From positions 39,176-103,175 of the forward strand of contig NZ_BNCD01000026.1 of NCBI RefSeq assembly GCF_014656295.1: DNA of 64,000 nt, read 5' to 3'. This document shows positions 8,797 to 17,110 of the stretch, in pieces (within the stretch, counting starts at the first letter, position 1; the number at the start of each line of letters is the position of its first letter). The translations under genes were made by a program, and so were the position numbers. The notes under the pieces are model-generated. The model searched no databases. It was not told the origin of the DNA and saw nothing but the letters and a program-made list of their open reading frames with translations. Source of the DNA: Streptomyces sulfonofaciens (GTDB lineage: Bacteria > Actinomycetota > Actinomycetes > Streptomycetales > Streptomycetaceae).

Positions 8797-11490
8797 TCAC
8801 ACCCACGTCCGGGGGCGGAGGCGGTTGGCCCGCTCCACCAGTTCGATCCGCTCCCTGCCGCTGTCCGTGAGTCGGGCCAGCGTCCGGTACGACCGTTCCA
8901 GGCCGAAGCGGAGTCCACGTTCGTCAAGTTCGCTGCCGAGCAGCACGGTTCTGCCGCCGCCGCGGGGCGGGGCGGAACCCTGGCTACCGGAGAGTACCCA
9001 GTCGAGGGCCGTACCCAGAACCTCCGTCGACAACAGCTCCCTGCGGACCGCGTCGAGGCCGAACGCGTCCAGGGCCTCCACCTGCCCGGCCGCGGCGGTC
9101 AGGTCCGCGAGGAACGAGGGGTCGGCACTGCCCGGCGCGCCGGTGCCGCCGGGCGCCGTGGCCAGCCGGTGCCTGAGCCTCGCCCGGACCGCGGCCACCC
9201 GTGCGGCGGTGTAGTGGATCGAGGACTCGGGAACGGACTCCAGCGTGCCCACCGCACCCCTGCGGTCGCCGGCCGCGAACTGCACCCGGGCGAGGCCGAA
9301 CGCCGCGCTGACGTAGCTCGGGTCCGTCGTCCACACGAGGCGGTAGTACTCGGCGGCGTTGTCGAGCTGCCCGAGCGCCTCGGCGCAGATGCCGAGCGCG
9401 ATCTTGGGTGCGGGCTCGCCGGGGAAGGCGTCGTAGACGGCGTCGAAGGACAGCGCGGCGCGGGCGTGGTCGCCGGTGGCCAGGGCCACCACGCCCTGGT
9501 ACCAGATGACCCGCCAGTCGTCCGGGTGGTCGCGCTCCAGGGCGTCCAGCGTGTCCGCCGCGGAGGCCAGCTCGCCCATGTCGAGCCGGGCGCGCAGCTC
9601 CCGCAGCCGCAGCTCGGGGGAGTTGGCAGGGGCGGTGCGCAGGGCGCTGATCAGCTCGCTGGGGGCGGAGGCGATGAGGCCGGCCAGGAAGCCGGCGTTC
9701 GGGTCGTTGGCGTCGACCCTCGGGATCGGCAGCGCGGGAGCGGCGGCCCGGGCGCCTGCCTGCCCGGTGGGGCCCGGTGCCGGGAGGGGGGCCGGGCCCG
9801 CCGGGATCGCCGGGGCGGAACCTGGCCGGTGCGGCGCAGGCCGGGCACCCGCGCTCCCCTGTGCTGCCGGTGCCGACACCAGTGCCGGTGCCTGTGCCTG
9901 TCCACCGGGCCCCGGTGCCTGTGCCTCCTGGCCACCGGACGCCGGTGCCGGTGGGTGGCCGGTGGACGCCGGTGCCGCGCGCCTCCTCGGTGCGGGCAGC
10001 GGCCGGGGGCCGAAGCGGGAGACCTCCGGCCCCGCCTCCTTGAACAGCTCGGTGTCGGTGACCTTGAGCTCGGGGCCGAAGAGGGTGGACAGCGCGGGGC
10101 GCGGCCGGCCGGTCTGGAGGGCGACGACCTCGCGCAGCACGCCGGTCAGTTGCTCCGCCATTTCCTGCGCCGAGGCGAACCGGCGGGCCGGGTCGGGATC
10201 CGTGGCGCGCACCAGCAGCCGGTAGAAGGACTCGTACGTGCGCAGGACGTCGATGTGGTCCGGGTCCGGCAGCGAGTCCACGAAGACGTTGGTGTAGCCC
10301 TGGAAGTCGAAGGTGAGCACGGCGAGGGTGCGCGCGACCGTGTAGAGGTCCGAGGCCACCGACGGGCCGACCTCGGCGACCTCGGGGGCCTGGTAGCCGA
10401 CCGTCCCGAAGATGGCCGACTCGTCGTCGTCCATCCGGCGTACCGCGCCCATGTCGATCAGCTTGAGCTGGTCCTCCGTCTGGATGGCGTTGTCGACCTT
10501 GAAGTCGCAGTAGAGCAGGTTGCGGCTGTGCAGGTGGCCGAGCGCCTCCAGGGCCTCGATGCCGTAGGCGCAGGCCTGCTCGACCGGCAGCGGATCGCGT
10601 CTGCCGTCCGGGGCTCGGCGGCTGTTGGCGATCTCCTTGAGCGACTTGCCGCCGACGTACTCCATGACGATGTACCCGTCCATGGAGCCGGTGCGCTGGT
10701 CGAGGTGCTCCACGAAGTTGTAGATCCGCACGATGTTGGAGTGCTCGATCTCCGCCAGGAAGCGCCGTTCGGAGATGGCGGCGGCCATCGCGTCCTGGTC
10801 GCCGGTGTCCAGCAGGCCCTTGAGCACCACCCAGCGGTTGGCGACGGCACGGTCCACGGCGAGGTAGATCCAGCCGAGCCCGCCGTGCGCCAGGCAGCCC
10901 ACCACCTCGTACTGGCCGTGCACGATGTCGCCCCGGTGCAGCTTCGGCACGAACGAGTACGGGTGCCCGCACTTGGTGCAGAACCCCTCGGTGCGCCCCG
11001 GGCGTTCGCCGCGCGCGCGGCCCACCGGGGCACCGCAGTCGGTGCGCGAGCAGAACCGCTTGCGCTCGGGCACCTCGGGGCGCTCCAGCACCATGGCGCG
11101 CGGGTCGGGGCGTGGCACCTCCGGCACCTTCACCAGGCCGGCACCGAGCCTGCCGCGGCTGGAGGAGCCGGTGCCGGTGCCCGAGCTGCGCACCGACACC
11201 GAGCGGGCCGTCGCGTTCCCCGCCAGCGACCGCGAGAGCCGGCCCGAGACGGACCTGCGCGACGTCGCCGAGCGCGCCGAGCCCGGTCCGGAACCGCGCA
11301 CCGAGCCGCTGGCCGGGCCCTCGGCGTCCGCCCCCCTGGGCCGGCCCGCGATGCCGGTCGGCGGGGAGCCGACCATGCCGTTGGCCGAGACGACCGGTGC
11401 GAGCCCGCAGGTGCCGCAGTACAGCTCGCCGCCGCCGACGTCCTCGTACGAGCCCGTGCAGTCGGGCCGCTGGCAGTCCTGCCCGCTCAT
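8797..11490 (-). CDS. pknG: PknG-like serine/threonine protein kinase
   Basis: An 897-residue protein with the PknG order: N-terminal Cys clusters (CQRPDC...CGTCG, then CSRTDC...CTKCGH near residues 140-175), kinase domain (about 195-460) and a C-terminal TPR-type helical region (about 640-800). The kinase has a Gly loop (AHGGLGWIY), the catalytic Lys in VVLKG (about 220), and the PknG-type substitutions YCDFK for HRD and DMG for DFG. In mycobacteria and corynebacteria PknG phosphorylates FHA proteins GarA/OdhI and so adjusts 2-oxoglutarate dehydrogenase and glutamate metabolism in response to amino acids sensed by GlnH/GlnX. Its start overlaps the stop of the preceding gene by 4 nt (ATGA). 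The segment between kinase and TPRs is Pro/Ala-rich and repetitive. Confidence 0.93.
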   Translation of the reverse strand: MSGQDCQRPDCTGSYEDVGGGELYCGTCGLAPVVSANGMVGSPPTGIAGRPRGADAEGPASGSVRGSGPGSARSATSRRSVSGRLSRSLAGNATARSVSVRSSGTGTGSSSRGRLGAGLVKVPEVPRPDPRAMVLERPEVPERKRFCSRTDCGAPVGRARGERPGRTEGFCTKCGHPYSFVPKLHRGDIVHGQYEVVGCLAHGGLGWIYLAVDRAVANRWVVLKGLLDTGDQDAMAAAISERRFLAEIEHSNIVRIYNFVEHLDQRTGSMDGYIVMEYVGGKSLKEIANSRRAPDGRRDPLPVEQACAYGIEALEALGHLHSRNLLYCDFKVDNAIQTEDQLKLIDMGAVRRMDDDESAIFGTVGYQAPEVAEVGPSVASDLYTVARTLAVLTFDFQGYTNVFVDSLPDPDHIDVLRTYESFYRLLVRATDPDPARRFASAQEMAEQLTGVLREVVALQTGRPRPALSTLFGPELKVTDTELFKEAGPEVSRFGPRPLPAPRRRAAPASTGHPPAPASGGQEAQAPGPGGQAQAPALVSAPAAQGSAGARPAPHRPGSAPAIPAGPAPLPAPGPTGQAGARAAAPALPIPRVDANDPNAGFLAGLIASAPSELISALRTAPANSPELRLRELRARLDMGELASAADTLDALERDHPDDWRVIWYQGVVALATGDHARAALSFDAVYDAFPGEPAPKIALGICAEALGQLDNAAEYYRLVWTTDPSYVSAAFGLARVQFAAGDRRGAVGTLESVPESSIHYTAARVAAVRARLRHRLATAPGGTGAPGSADPSFLADLTAAAGQVEALDAFGLDAVRRELLSTEVLGTALDWVLSGSQGSAPPRGGGRTVLLGSELDERGLRFGLERSYRTLARLTDSGRERIELVERANRLRPRTWV

Positions 11491-12803
11491 GACGACTCCC
11501 CCCTACGGCCGGCGGGCCCGCCCTGCTCGGGGACCCGCGGGGTCAGCACCTCGGCGGCCGCCTGCTGGTAGCGCAGTACCGCGGCCTCCGCGGCGCGCAG
11601 GTCGCAGGGCGCGCTCCACAGCATCCGGCGCGCCGCGTCGTACCGCTCGACGAGCAGCGGGTCCTCCGCCATGCCGTGCCGGGTGACCTTCGCCTTGTAG
11701 GCGTCCAGACGGCCGCGCAGCTCCGCGCGGACCGCGAGCGGCGCGGTGACGGCGGTGAGGGACTCCCGGGCACGCAGCAACTCGTCCTCGGCCTTCTCCT
11801 CCAGGGACTCCAGCAGCGGCGACAGGCGGTGCCACTGGCCGTTCCTGCGGTACTCGGCGGCGGTGGTGAGCTGCTCCTGGAGTGCCGTCGGCGGCCCGGA
11901 GACCGCGGGCACCTCGGACGCCGCGATCTTGGCCAGCACCTCGCCGCGCGCGGAGCGCGCCTCGGCCAGGGTGCGGTCCGCACGCGAGAGCACGTCGCGC
12001 AGCTTCACGAGACGGGCCTCCGCGTCCTGACGTACCGTCAGCACCGCGTCGATCTCGCGGCGGACGTCCTCCAGCGCCCGTGCCTCCCGGTCGTAGCGCC
12101 CGGTGTCCGGGCGCCCGCCGCCCGGGGCCGCGCTGCCCGTCGCCGCGGGCTTCCAGAAGGCCAGCGGATCGGAGACGACCTGTGCCCGCAGAGCGGTCAG
12201 CGCCCTGGTGATGCGCTCCAGGTCGTCGCCCGCGGGGTGCTCTCCGGGGCGTACGCCGACGGAGTGCGCCAGTTGCCTGGTGCGCTGCAACTCGGCGGAG
12301 AGCAGGTCGATACGGGCGGGCAGCGCGGACCACACGGTGTCGGCCGCTACGACCAGGTCCAGCGAGCCGGCGTAGAGGTCGTTCATCCTCGTCACCAGGG
12401 CTTCCAGGGAGAGCAGCTCGCTCAGCCGGGCGCGGCCGTCCGGCGCGCCCGGCGGCAGGGTGCCGGAGACGGCGATGCTCTCGCCGCGCAGCAGCTCGGT
12501 CAGCTCCACCAGGTCGTCACGGCTGGGCCAGCGGCGGCGCGAGCGCAGCTCGCGCGCGGTGCGCAGGGCGTCCGTGTACGCGTCGAAACAGGTCCACAGC
12601 AGGGTGATGGAGGCATCGGCGGCCGCCCAGCGCTCGCGTGTGGTGCCGGTCAGCTCGGCGCCTTCGAGGAGTCTGCGGCCCGCGTGGTCCTGGAGGGCGA
12701 GGAGCGAGGTCTCGATCGCCTCGTGCTCCGCGCCGAGCCGCGCCAGCGCACGGTCCACCTCGTCCCGGTCCATCACCGGCCCAGGGGGTCCCGCGACGCC
12801 CAT
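11487..12803 (-). CDS. Helical protein of unknown function between glnH and pknG
   Basis: A 438-residue protein, rich in Leu, Ala, Arg and Glu, with long heptad-like stretches (for example around EDVRREIDAVLTVRQDAEARL) that suggest coiled coil over much of its length. No signal peptide, TM helix or catalytic motif is visible, so it is probably cytoplasmic. Its stop overlaps the pknG start (ATGA), which argues for coupled expression and a role with the kinase, perhaps as a link between membrane-bound GlnX/GlnH and PknG. The mycobacterial glnX-glnH-pknG operon, as I remember it, has no gene at this position. I do not recognise the family. The first ATG in the frame is at 12773 (MDRDEVDR); the upstream start at 12803 is a GTG/ATG-type alternative. 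Confidence 0.75.
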   Translation of the reverse strand: MGVAGPPGPVMDRDEVDRALARLGAEHEAIETSLLALQDHAGRRLLEGAELTGTTRERWAAADASITLLWTCFDAYTDALRTARELRSRRRWPSRDDLVELTELLRGESIAVSGTLPPGAPDGRARLSELLSLEALVTRMNDLYAGSLDLVVAADTVWSALPARIDLLSAELQRTRQLAHSVGVRPGEHPAGDDLERITRALTALRAQVVSDPLAFWKPAATGSAAPGGGRPDTGRYDREARALEDVRREIDAVLTVRQDAEARLVKLRDVLSRADRTLAEARSARGEVLAKIAASEVPAVSGPPTALQEQLTTAAEYRRNGQWHRLSPLLESLEEKAEDELLRARESLTAVTAPLAVRAELRGRLDAYKAKVTRHGMAEDPLLVERYDAARRMLWSAPCDLRAAEAAVLRYQQAAAEVLTPRVPEQGGPAGRRGESS

Positions 12804-13008
12804 CGATCACCTCTCCACTCTCGGTCCTGCCCGGTGGCTGCTCCGGTTCCCGTCCGGCCCGGTGTGTCAGCCGCGCCCGGGCCCGGTGGTCCCCGGACCT
12901 CGCCCGGTCGCCCGCCCTGTCCCAACTCTCAGTGCCGTCAGATCGACAGGCTGTCGACCGCGTGCCGTTTCGGCCGGTCGCCACCGGTCGTGTGCCGGTC
13001 GCCGCCCG

Positions 13009-14088
13009 TCATGTGGTGTATCTCGGCGCGGGCGGTCCGGACGTCTCGCCCAGGTCGTCGCGCAGCCACTTGTCGTACGACGCGCGCCAGCCGCTCCTGC
13101 GGTAGTCGTCCAGGATGTGGTTCACGCGGCGGACCAGGTCGTCCGCGCCCTTCTTCATGGCCACGCCGTAGTACTCCTCTGTGAACGGGTCCCCCTTGAT
13201 CTCGATCGTGGGGTCCTGCGCCGCCTGGCCCGCGGCGAGCGCGCTGTCGGTCACCACGGCGTCGGCCTCGCCGAGCTGGAGCCGTACCAGGCAGTCGAGT
13301 TGGTTGGGCACCTGGATGGAGATGTCGGCACCGAACGACTTCTTCCTGAGCTCGCTGAGCGCGGTGGAGCCGTCGGCCGAGCAGACCCGCTTGCCCTTGA
13401 GCGTGGCGTTGTAGCCGGTGATGCCGGAGCTCTTGGGGGCCACTATCTGCTGCCCGGTCTCGAAGTAGGCCGTGGAGAAGGCGACGTCCTCGGCGCGTTC
13501 ACAGGTGATGGTCATCGTGCGCACCACCATGTCGACGTCTCCGCGCTGGATCGCGGCGACACGCTGGCTGGTGGGCACGGCGCGGTACTGCACGGCGTCG
13601 GGATCGCCGAGGATCTGCTCGGCGATCTCGTGCACCAGGTCTATGTCGAAGCCCTCCGGATCGCTGTTGTCGATCTTGTTCGGGTCCCGGTAGCCCCAGC
13701 GGTAGCTGCTCTGGTCGATCCCGACGACGAGGTACTTCTTCTTCTTGATCGCGTCGATCGTCGGCCCGTCGGCGGGGGAGGGGCGCAGGCTGGCCTCCGG
13801 GTGGCTGCACGTGGCGGCGGCCGCGCGCTGCGCCTGCGCCGTGCCCGGGCCCGTGCCGTCCGCGCCGCCGGCGTGCTGCTGGGCCTGGCGCAGCGGCAGG
13901 AGCGTGAGGGCGGCCGTCAGGACACAGGCCACGGCCATGGCCGCCACCCCGCCCCACCCGCGCAGCCGCGCGGTCGGCCGGCGCGTGCGCCGCTGCGGCC
14001 CTGCCGCGCCCGTCCCGGCGGGCCGCGCCGGGCACGCGCCCGTGGCTGCGCCCCCGCCCGCACGGCCGTCCGGTGGTGTCTCGCCCAT
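13009..14088 (-). CDS. glnH: GlnH-like glutamate/amino-acid-binding protein, membrane anchored
   Basis: 359 residues. A Pro/Gly/Arg-rich cytoplasmic tail of about 43 residues is followed by one TM helix (about 44-66) and an extracytoplasmic type-3 solute-binding domain. The domain shows LVVGIDQSSYRWGY, GFDIDLVHEIAEQILG, MVVRTMTIT and EEYYGVAMKKG, as in polar amino-acid-binding proteins. In mycobacteria GlnH binds Asp/Glu/Asn and signals through GlnX to PknG. Here the Cys in the TM segment (AVAC) does not form a canonical lipobox, so anchoring by the uncleaved helix is more likely than lipidation. It starts 14 nt after glnX ends. Confidence 0.9.
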   Translation of the reverse strand: MGETPPDGRAGGGAATGACPARPAGTGAAGPQRRTRRPTARLRGWGGVAAMAVACVLTAALTLLPLRQAQQHAGGADGTGPGTAQAQRAAAATCSHPEASLRPSPADGPTIDAIKKKKYLVVGIDQSSYRWGYRDPNKIDNSDPEGFDIDLVHEIAEQILGDPDAVQYRAVPTSQRVAAIQRGDVDMVVRTMTITCERAEDVAFSTAYFETGQQIVAPKSSGITGYNATLKGKRVCSADGSTALSELRKKSFGADISIQVPNQLDCLVRLQLGEADAVVTDSALAAGQAAQDPTIEIKGDPFTEEYYGVAMKKGADDLVRRVNHILDDYRRSGWRASYDKWLRDDLGETSGPPAPRYTT

Positions 14089-14102
14089 GCTGCCGCCCCC
14101 TT

Positions 14103-15716
14103 TCACCGGTACTCCGAGAGCCTGCGGCCGATGCCGAGCACGCCGCCGGCCGCGCCCAGTACCGCAAGCACCGCCGCACCGGCCGGCAGGCCCGACATCG
14201 CGTCCCGGCCGTCCTGGGCCGCCCGGGAGAACTCCAGTTGCTCGTGCTCCAGCGCCCGGCCGAGCTGCCTGTCGACCGCGTCGAACGAGTCGCCCGTCGA
14301 CTGCTGGTCCTCGCCCGCGGACTGCTTCTCCGGATCGCCGATGACCTTCTTCTTCGCGCCGTCGTAGTCCCCGGCGTTGTCCATGTCGCGGGCGTCCTTG
14401 TGCCGGGCCTGCCACTCCCTGACGCTGGCCATCGCCCTGGTCACCGGGTCCTTGCCCGCGCGGTCGTCGGCCAGCGAGGCGGCCCTGCCCAGCAGGCCGC
14501 CGCTGCCGTCGGCCCCGCCGAGCTGCGCCATCTGCTGCTTGAACTCGTAGTCGAACTCGTCGACCGTCGTACCGTGCACGTCGCGGGTCTCGGCGCCGCG
14601 GCTGATCAGCGTCAGGTTCTCGTTGCCGCGGGCCTTCAGGGAGTCGATGCGGGCGTCGTCCAGGACGGTCAGGGAGAGCACCCCGTGGTCGTAGGACTCG
14701 TCGAGGTCCATGCGCGCGACCGTGTGCCCGACGATCAGCCACAGCAGGGCGGCCGTGCACGCGGCCGTCGCCGCGAGCAGGCCGGAGTTGAAGACGCGGT
14801 TGGTGCGCCGGTAGGTGCGCCGCTGGGCCCAGACGAGGGTGCCGAGCGCGACCACGCCCAGGCCGATCGCCGCCCAGGGATAGGGGGTTGCGTCGTCGTA
14901 GTCCGCGTGCAGTTGGTCGTTCTCGGTCTCATAGAGCCTCTCGGCCTGGTCCAGCATCTGCGTCTGCATCATGCTGTTCGCGTAGCGGAGGTAGGCGGCA
15001 CCCAGGGGCAGGCCGTTGCGGTTGTTGGCGCGGGCGCGCTCGATGAGGCCGGTGTAGCGCGGCAGCAGTCTGTTCAGCTCGGCGATGGCCTTCGCCGACT
15101 CGGAGTCCGCCTCGGTGTTGGCCGCGGCGGTGGCCAGTTTCTCCGCGGCCGTCTCGATGTCCTTGGCGTACCGGTCCTGTACGTTCTTCGGCTCCTGGCC
15201 GCCGACGAGGAAGCCGGTGGACTCGGCGGTGTTGGCGTCGGCGAGCGAGCGGTAGATGTCGGCCGCGTCGGCGCTCAGCCGCTGGCTGTGGGTGAGCACC
15301 TGGTCGGCGGCGTCCGCCCGGCCGGTGGTCTGCCAGGCGGTGACGGCGCCGAACGCGAGGACGAGCAGGGCCAGTACGGCACCGATGATGCGCAGCCTGC
15401 CGGGTTCGGTCGCGGCTCCCGCGCGCAGCCGCTCGATCCCCTCCGCCCAGGCGGAGCGCCGGTCGGGGACCGGGCCGCCCTGGCCGCCCGGCCTGGCACC
15501 GCCCGGCCGCCCCGCCCCGGCCGAAGGCGCCGAGTGGACCGCGCGGGGCTGGGCGGGGGCGGCGGAGCCGGGCCGGGCCGGCGGAACGGCCGGCGCACCC
15601 GGCACCGGCGCACCCGGCACCGGCGCACCCGGCACCGGCGCACCCGGCACCGGCGCACCCGGCACCGGTGTCCCCGGGCCCGGTGGCACCGGGTTCCCCT
15701 GCGGCGGGTGTGTCAC
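14103..15716 (-). CDS. glnX: GlnX-like four-helix membrane sensor
   Basis: 537 residues, GTG start at 15716 preceded by GGGGGAGG. After a Pro/Gly/Ala-rich N-terminal tail come TM1 (about residues 106-126), an extracytoplasmic helical domain of about 150 residues, TM2 and TM3 (about 279-296 and 309-333), a second helical domain of some 170 residues, and TM4 near the end (about 507-529). This matches GlnX of mycobacteria, which partners with the ligand-bound GlnH and passes the signal to PknG. No kinase or HAMP domain is visible. The tail carries a PGAPV repeat encoded by a 15-bp tandem repeat. It is the first gene of the leftward train; the promoter should lie in 15717-16021. Confidence 0.85.
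   Translation of the reverse strand: MTHPPQGNPVPPGPGTPVPGAPVPGAPVPGAPVPGAPVPGAPAVPPARPGSAAPAQPRAVHSAPSAGAGRPGGARPGGQGGPVPDRRSAWAEGIERLRAGAATEPGRLRIIGAVLALLVLAFGAVTAWQTTGRADAADQVLTHSQRLSADAADIYRSLADANTAESTGFLVGGQEPKNVQDRYAKDIETAAEKLATAAANTEADSESAKAIAELNRLLPRYTGLIERARANNRNGLPLGAAYLRYANSMMQTQMLDQAERLYETENDQLHADYDDATPYPWAAIGLGVVALGTLVWAQRRTYRRTNRVFNSGLLAATAACTAALLWLIVGHTVARMDLDESYDHGVLSLTVLDDARIDSLKARGNENLTLISRGAETRDVHGTTVDEFDYEFKQQMAQLGGADGSGGLLGRAASLADDRAGKDPVTRAMASVREWQARHKDARDMDNAGDYDGAKKKVIGDPEKQSAGEDQQSTGDSFDAVDRQLGRALEHEQLEFSRAAQDGRDAMSGLPAGAAVLAVLGAAGGVLGIGRRLSEYR
15592..15671 (-). repeat. 15-bp in-frame tandem repeat encoding PGAPV in glnX
   Basis: The unit GGCACCGGCGCACCC is repeated five times almost perfectly, with degenerate ends. 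The period is a multiple of three and the copies read PVPGA in the cytoplasmic tail of GlnX, so copy-number change would lengthen or shorten the tail without breaking the frame. Confidence 0.85.
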
Positions 15717-16021
15717 CTGACCTCCCCCTGGGTCGTACGACGGTCACTTCCGCCCGGTTGCGCCAGGTGCGCGGGAAGAAGTCCACGGGCGCAAGTATGG
15801 CCGTCGTGACCGACATTCACACCAGCGTTGACGCGATCTTGTACCCGTGGCGCGCGGGGAGGGCCGCGGGTGCCGTCACGCGCGCCGGTCCGGCACCGCC
15901 GTCGGCGGCCAGGGCCACTGCGCGCTCCACGTGCGCCGTCACCCACCCGTCCTGGAACACGCCTTCGAAGGTGCGGCGGTTCCGTGCGCCGGGGGCTCGG
16001 GGTGCGCGGCCGGTGCCTGCG
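15717..16021. promoter_or_regulatory. Intergenic gap: presumed glnX promoter and end of csn operon
   Basis: No gene is seen. All neighbours read leftward, so the right part must end the csn transcript and the left part must start glnX. The segment at about 15795-15850 is less GC-rich than its surroundings and is the best promoter candidate. No clear -35/-10 pair or factor site could be assigned by eye. Confidence 0.4.
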
Positions 16022-17110
16022 TCACCCGGCGGCCCCGAAATACGCCCGTACGCGTGCGTGCGCCTCTTCAGGGGCTCCCAGGTGGTCGAGGCCCAGCAGC
16101 GCGGCGCCCAGCACCGGGCGCGCCGTGACCACCTGCGGCACGGCGCGCGGGGCACGCTCGGCGAGCCGGGCGCGGACACCGTCGTCCAACTGCGGGTGAC
16201 GGGCCGCGAGGAGGCCGCCGCCGAGCAGTACCGGCACCTCCTCGCCGAGCAGGTCGAGCCGCTTGAGGGCGACCGTCGCCATGGCCACCACCTCGTCCGC
16301 GAGCCGGTCCACGAGCGAGCGCGCCACCGGGTCGCCGTCCGCGGCGGTGGCGAAGACCACGGGCGTCAGCTCCAGCTTCCGGGTCTCGTCGACGTCACCG
16401 AGGTGCAGTGCGGCGATCAGCTCGTACATCGAACCGAGGCCGAAGTGCCCGGGCAGGGTCCGGGCCAGGGCCGTCGGGCCGCCGCGGCCGTCCTCGGCGC
16501 GCGCCGCGTGCCACAGCGCCTCCTCGGCCAGGCCCCCGCCGCCGCCCCAGTCGCCGGAGATCCGGCCGATCGCGGGGAAGCGGGCGGTGCGCCCGTCCGG
16601 GAGCATGCCCACGCAGTTGATGCCGGCCCCGCACACGACCGCGACACCGCGCGGCTCTGCCACGCCCGCGCGCAGGACCGCGAAGGTGTCGTTGCGCACC
16701 TCGACGCTGGCGCTCCAGCCGCGGCGGCGCAGCTCGGCGGCCAACTGCTCCTCCTCGACCGGCAGGTCGGCGTTGGCGAGGCAGGCCGAGACATGGCCGA
16801 CGGCACGCGGTCCCGCGGGGCCCACGGCCTGGGCCACGGCCTTCGCCACGACGTCCACGGCCGCCTCGGCGCCGGTGCGCGCCGGTTGGAAGCCGCCGCC
16901 CCTGGCGGTGCCGACGACCTGGCCGTCGGCGGCGATCAGGGCGACGTCCGTCTTGCTGTTCCCGGCGTCCACGGCGAGCACGGTGCCCGCGCCTGGTCCG
17001 ACCGGCTCCGGGTGCGCGGTGGCTCGCTCCGTGTGCCGCGCGGCGCCGCCGGTGGAGGCCCTGGGAACGGCCGCGCACGGTGCTCCCGGTGCGGCGGAAG
17101 GAGGCGTCAT
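16022..17110 (-). CDS. csnK: N-acetylglucosamine kinase-like ATPase (BadF/BadG family), CsnK
   Basis: 362 residues. The actin-fold phosphate-binding motif VDAGNSKTDVALI (about residues 43-55), the GAGINCVGM and SGDWGGGGGLAEEA segments, and VLLGGGLL near the C-terminus are typical of the BadF/BadG/BcrA/BcrD ATPase family that includes eukaryote-type GlcNAc kinase. It should phosphorylate glucosamine or its oligomers after import. Its ATG overlaps the csnH stop by 4 nt (ATGA), making it the last gene of the csn operon, the position of csnK in S. coelicolor. Confidence 0.87.
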   Translation of the reverse strand: MTPPSAAPGAPCAAVPRASTGGAARHTERATAHPEPVGPGAGTVLAVDAGNSKTDVALIAADGQVVGTARGGGFQPARTGAEAAVDVVAKAVAQAVGPAGPRAVGHVSACLANADLPVEEEQLAAELRRRGWSASVEVRNDTFAVLRAGVAEPRGVAVVCGAGINCVGMLPDGRTARFPAIGRISGDWGGGGGLAEEALWHAARAEDGRGGPTALARTLPGHFGLGSMYELIAALHLGDVDETRKLELTPVVFATAADGDPVARSLVDRLADEVVAMATVALKRLDLLGEEVPVLLGGGLLAARHPQLDDGVRARLAERAPRAVPQVVTARPVLGAALLGLDHLGAPEEAHARVRAYFGAAG

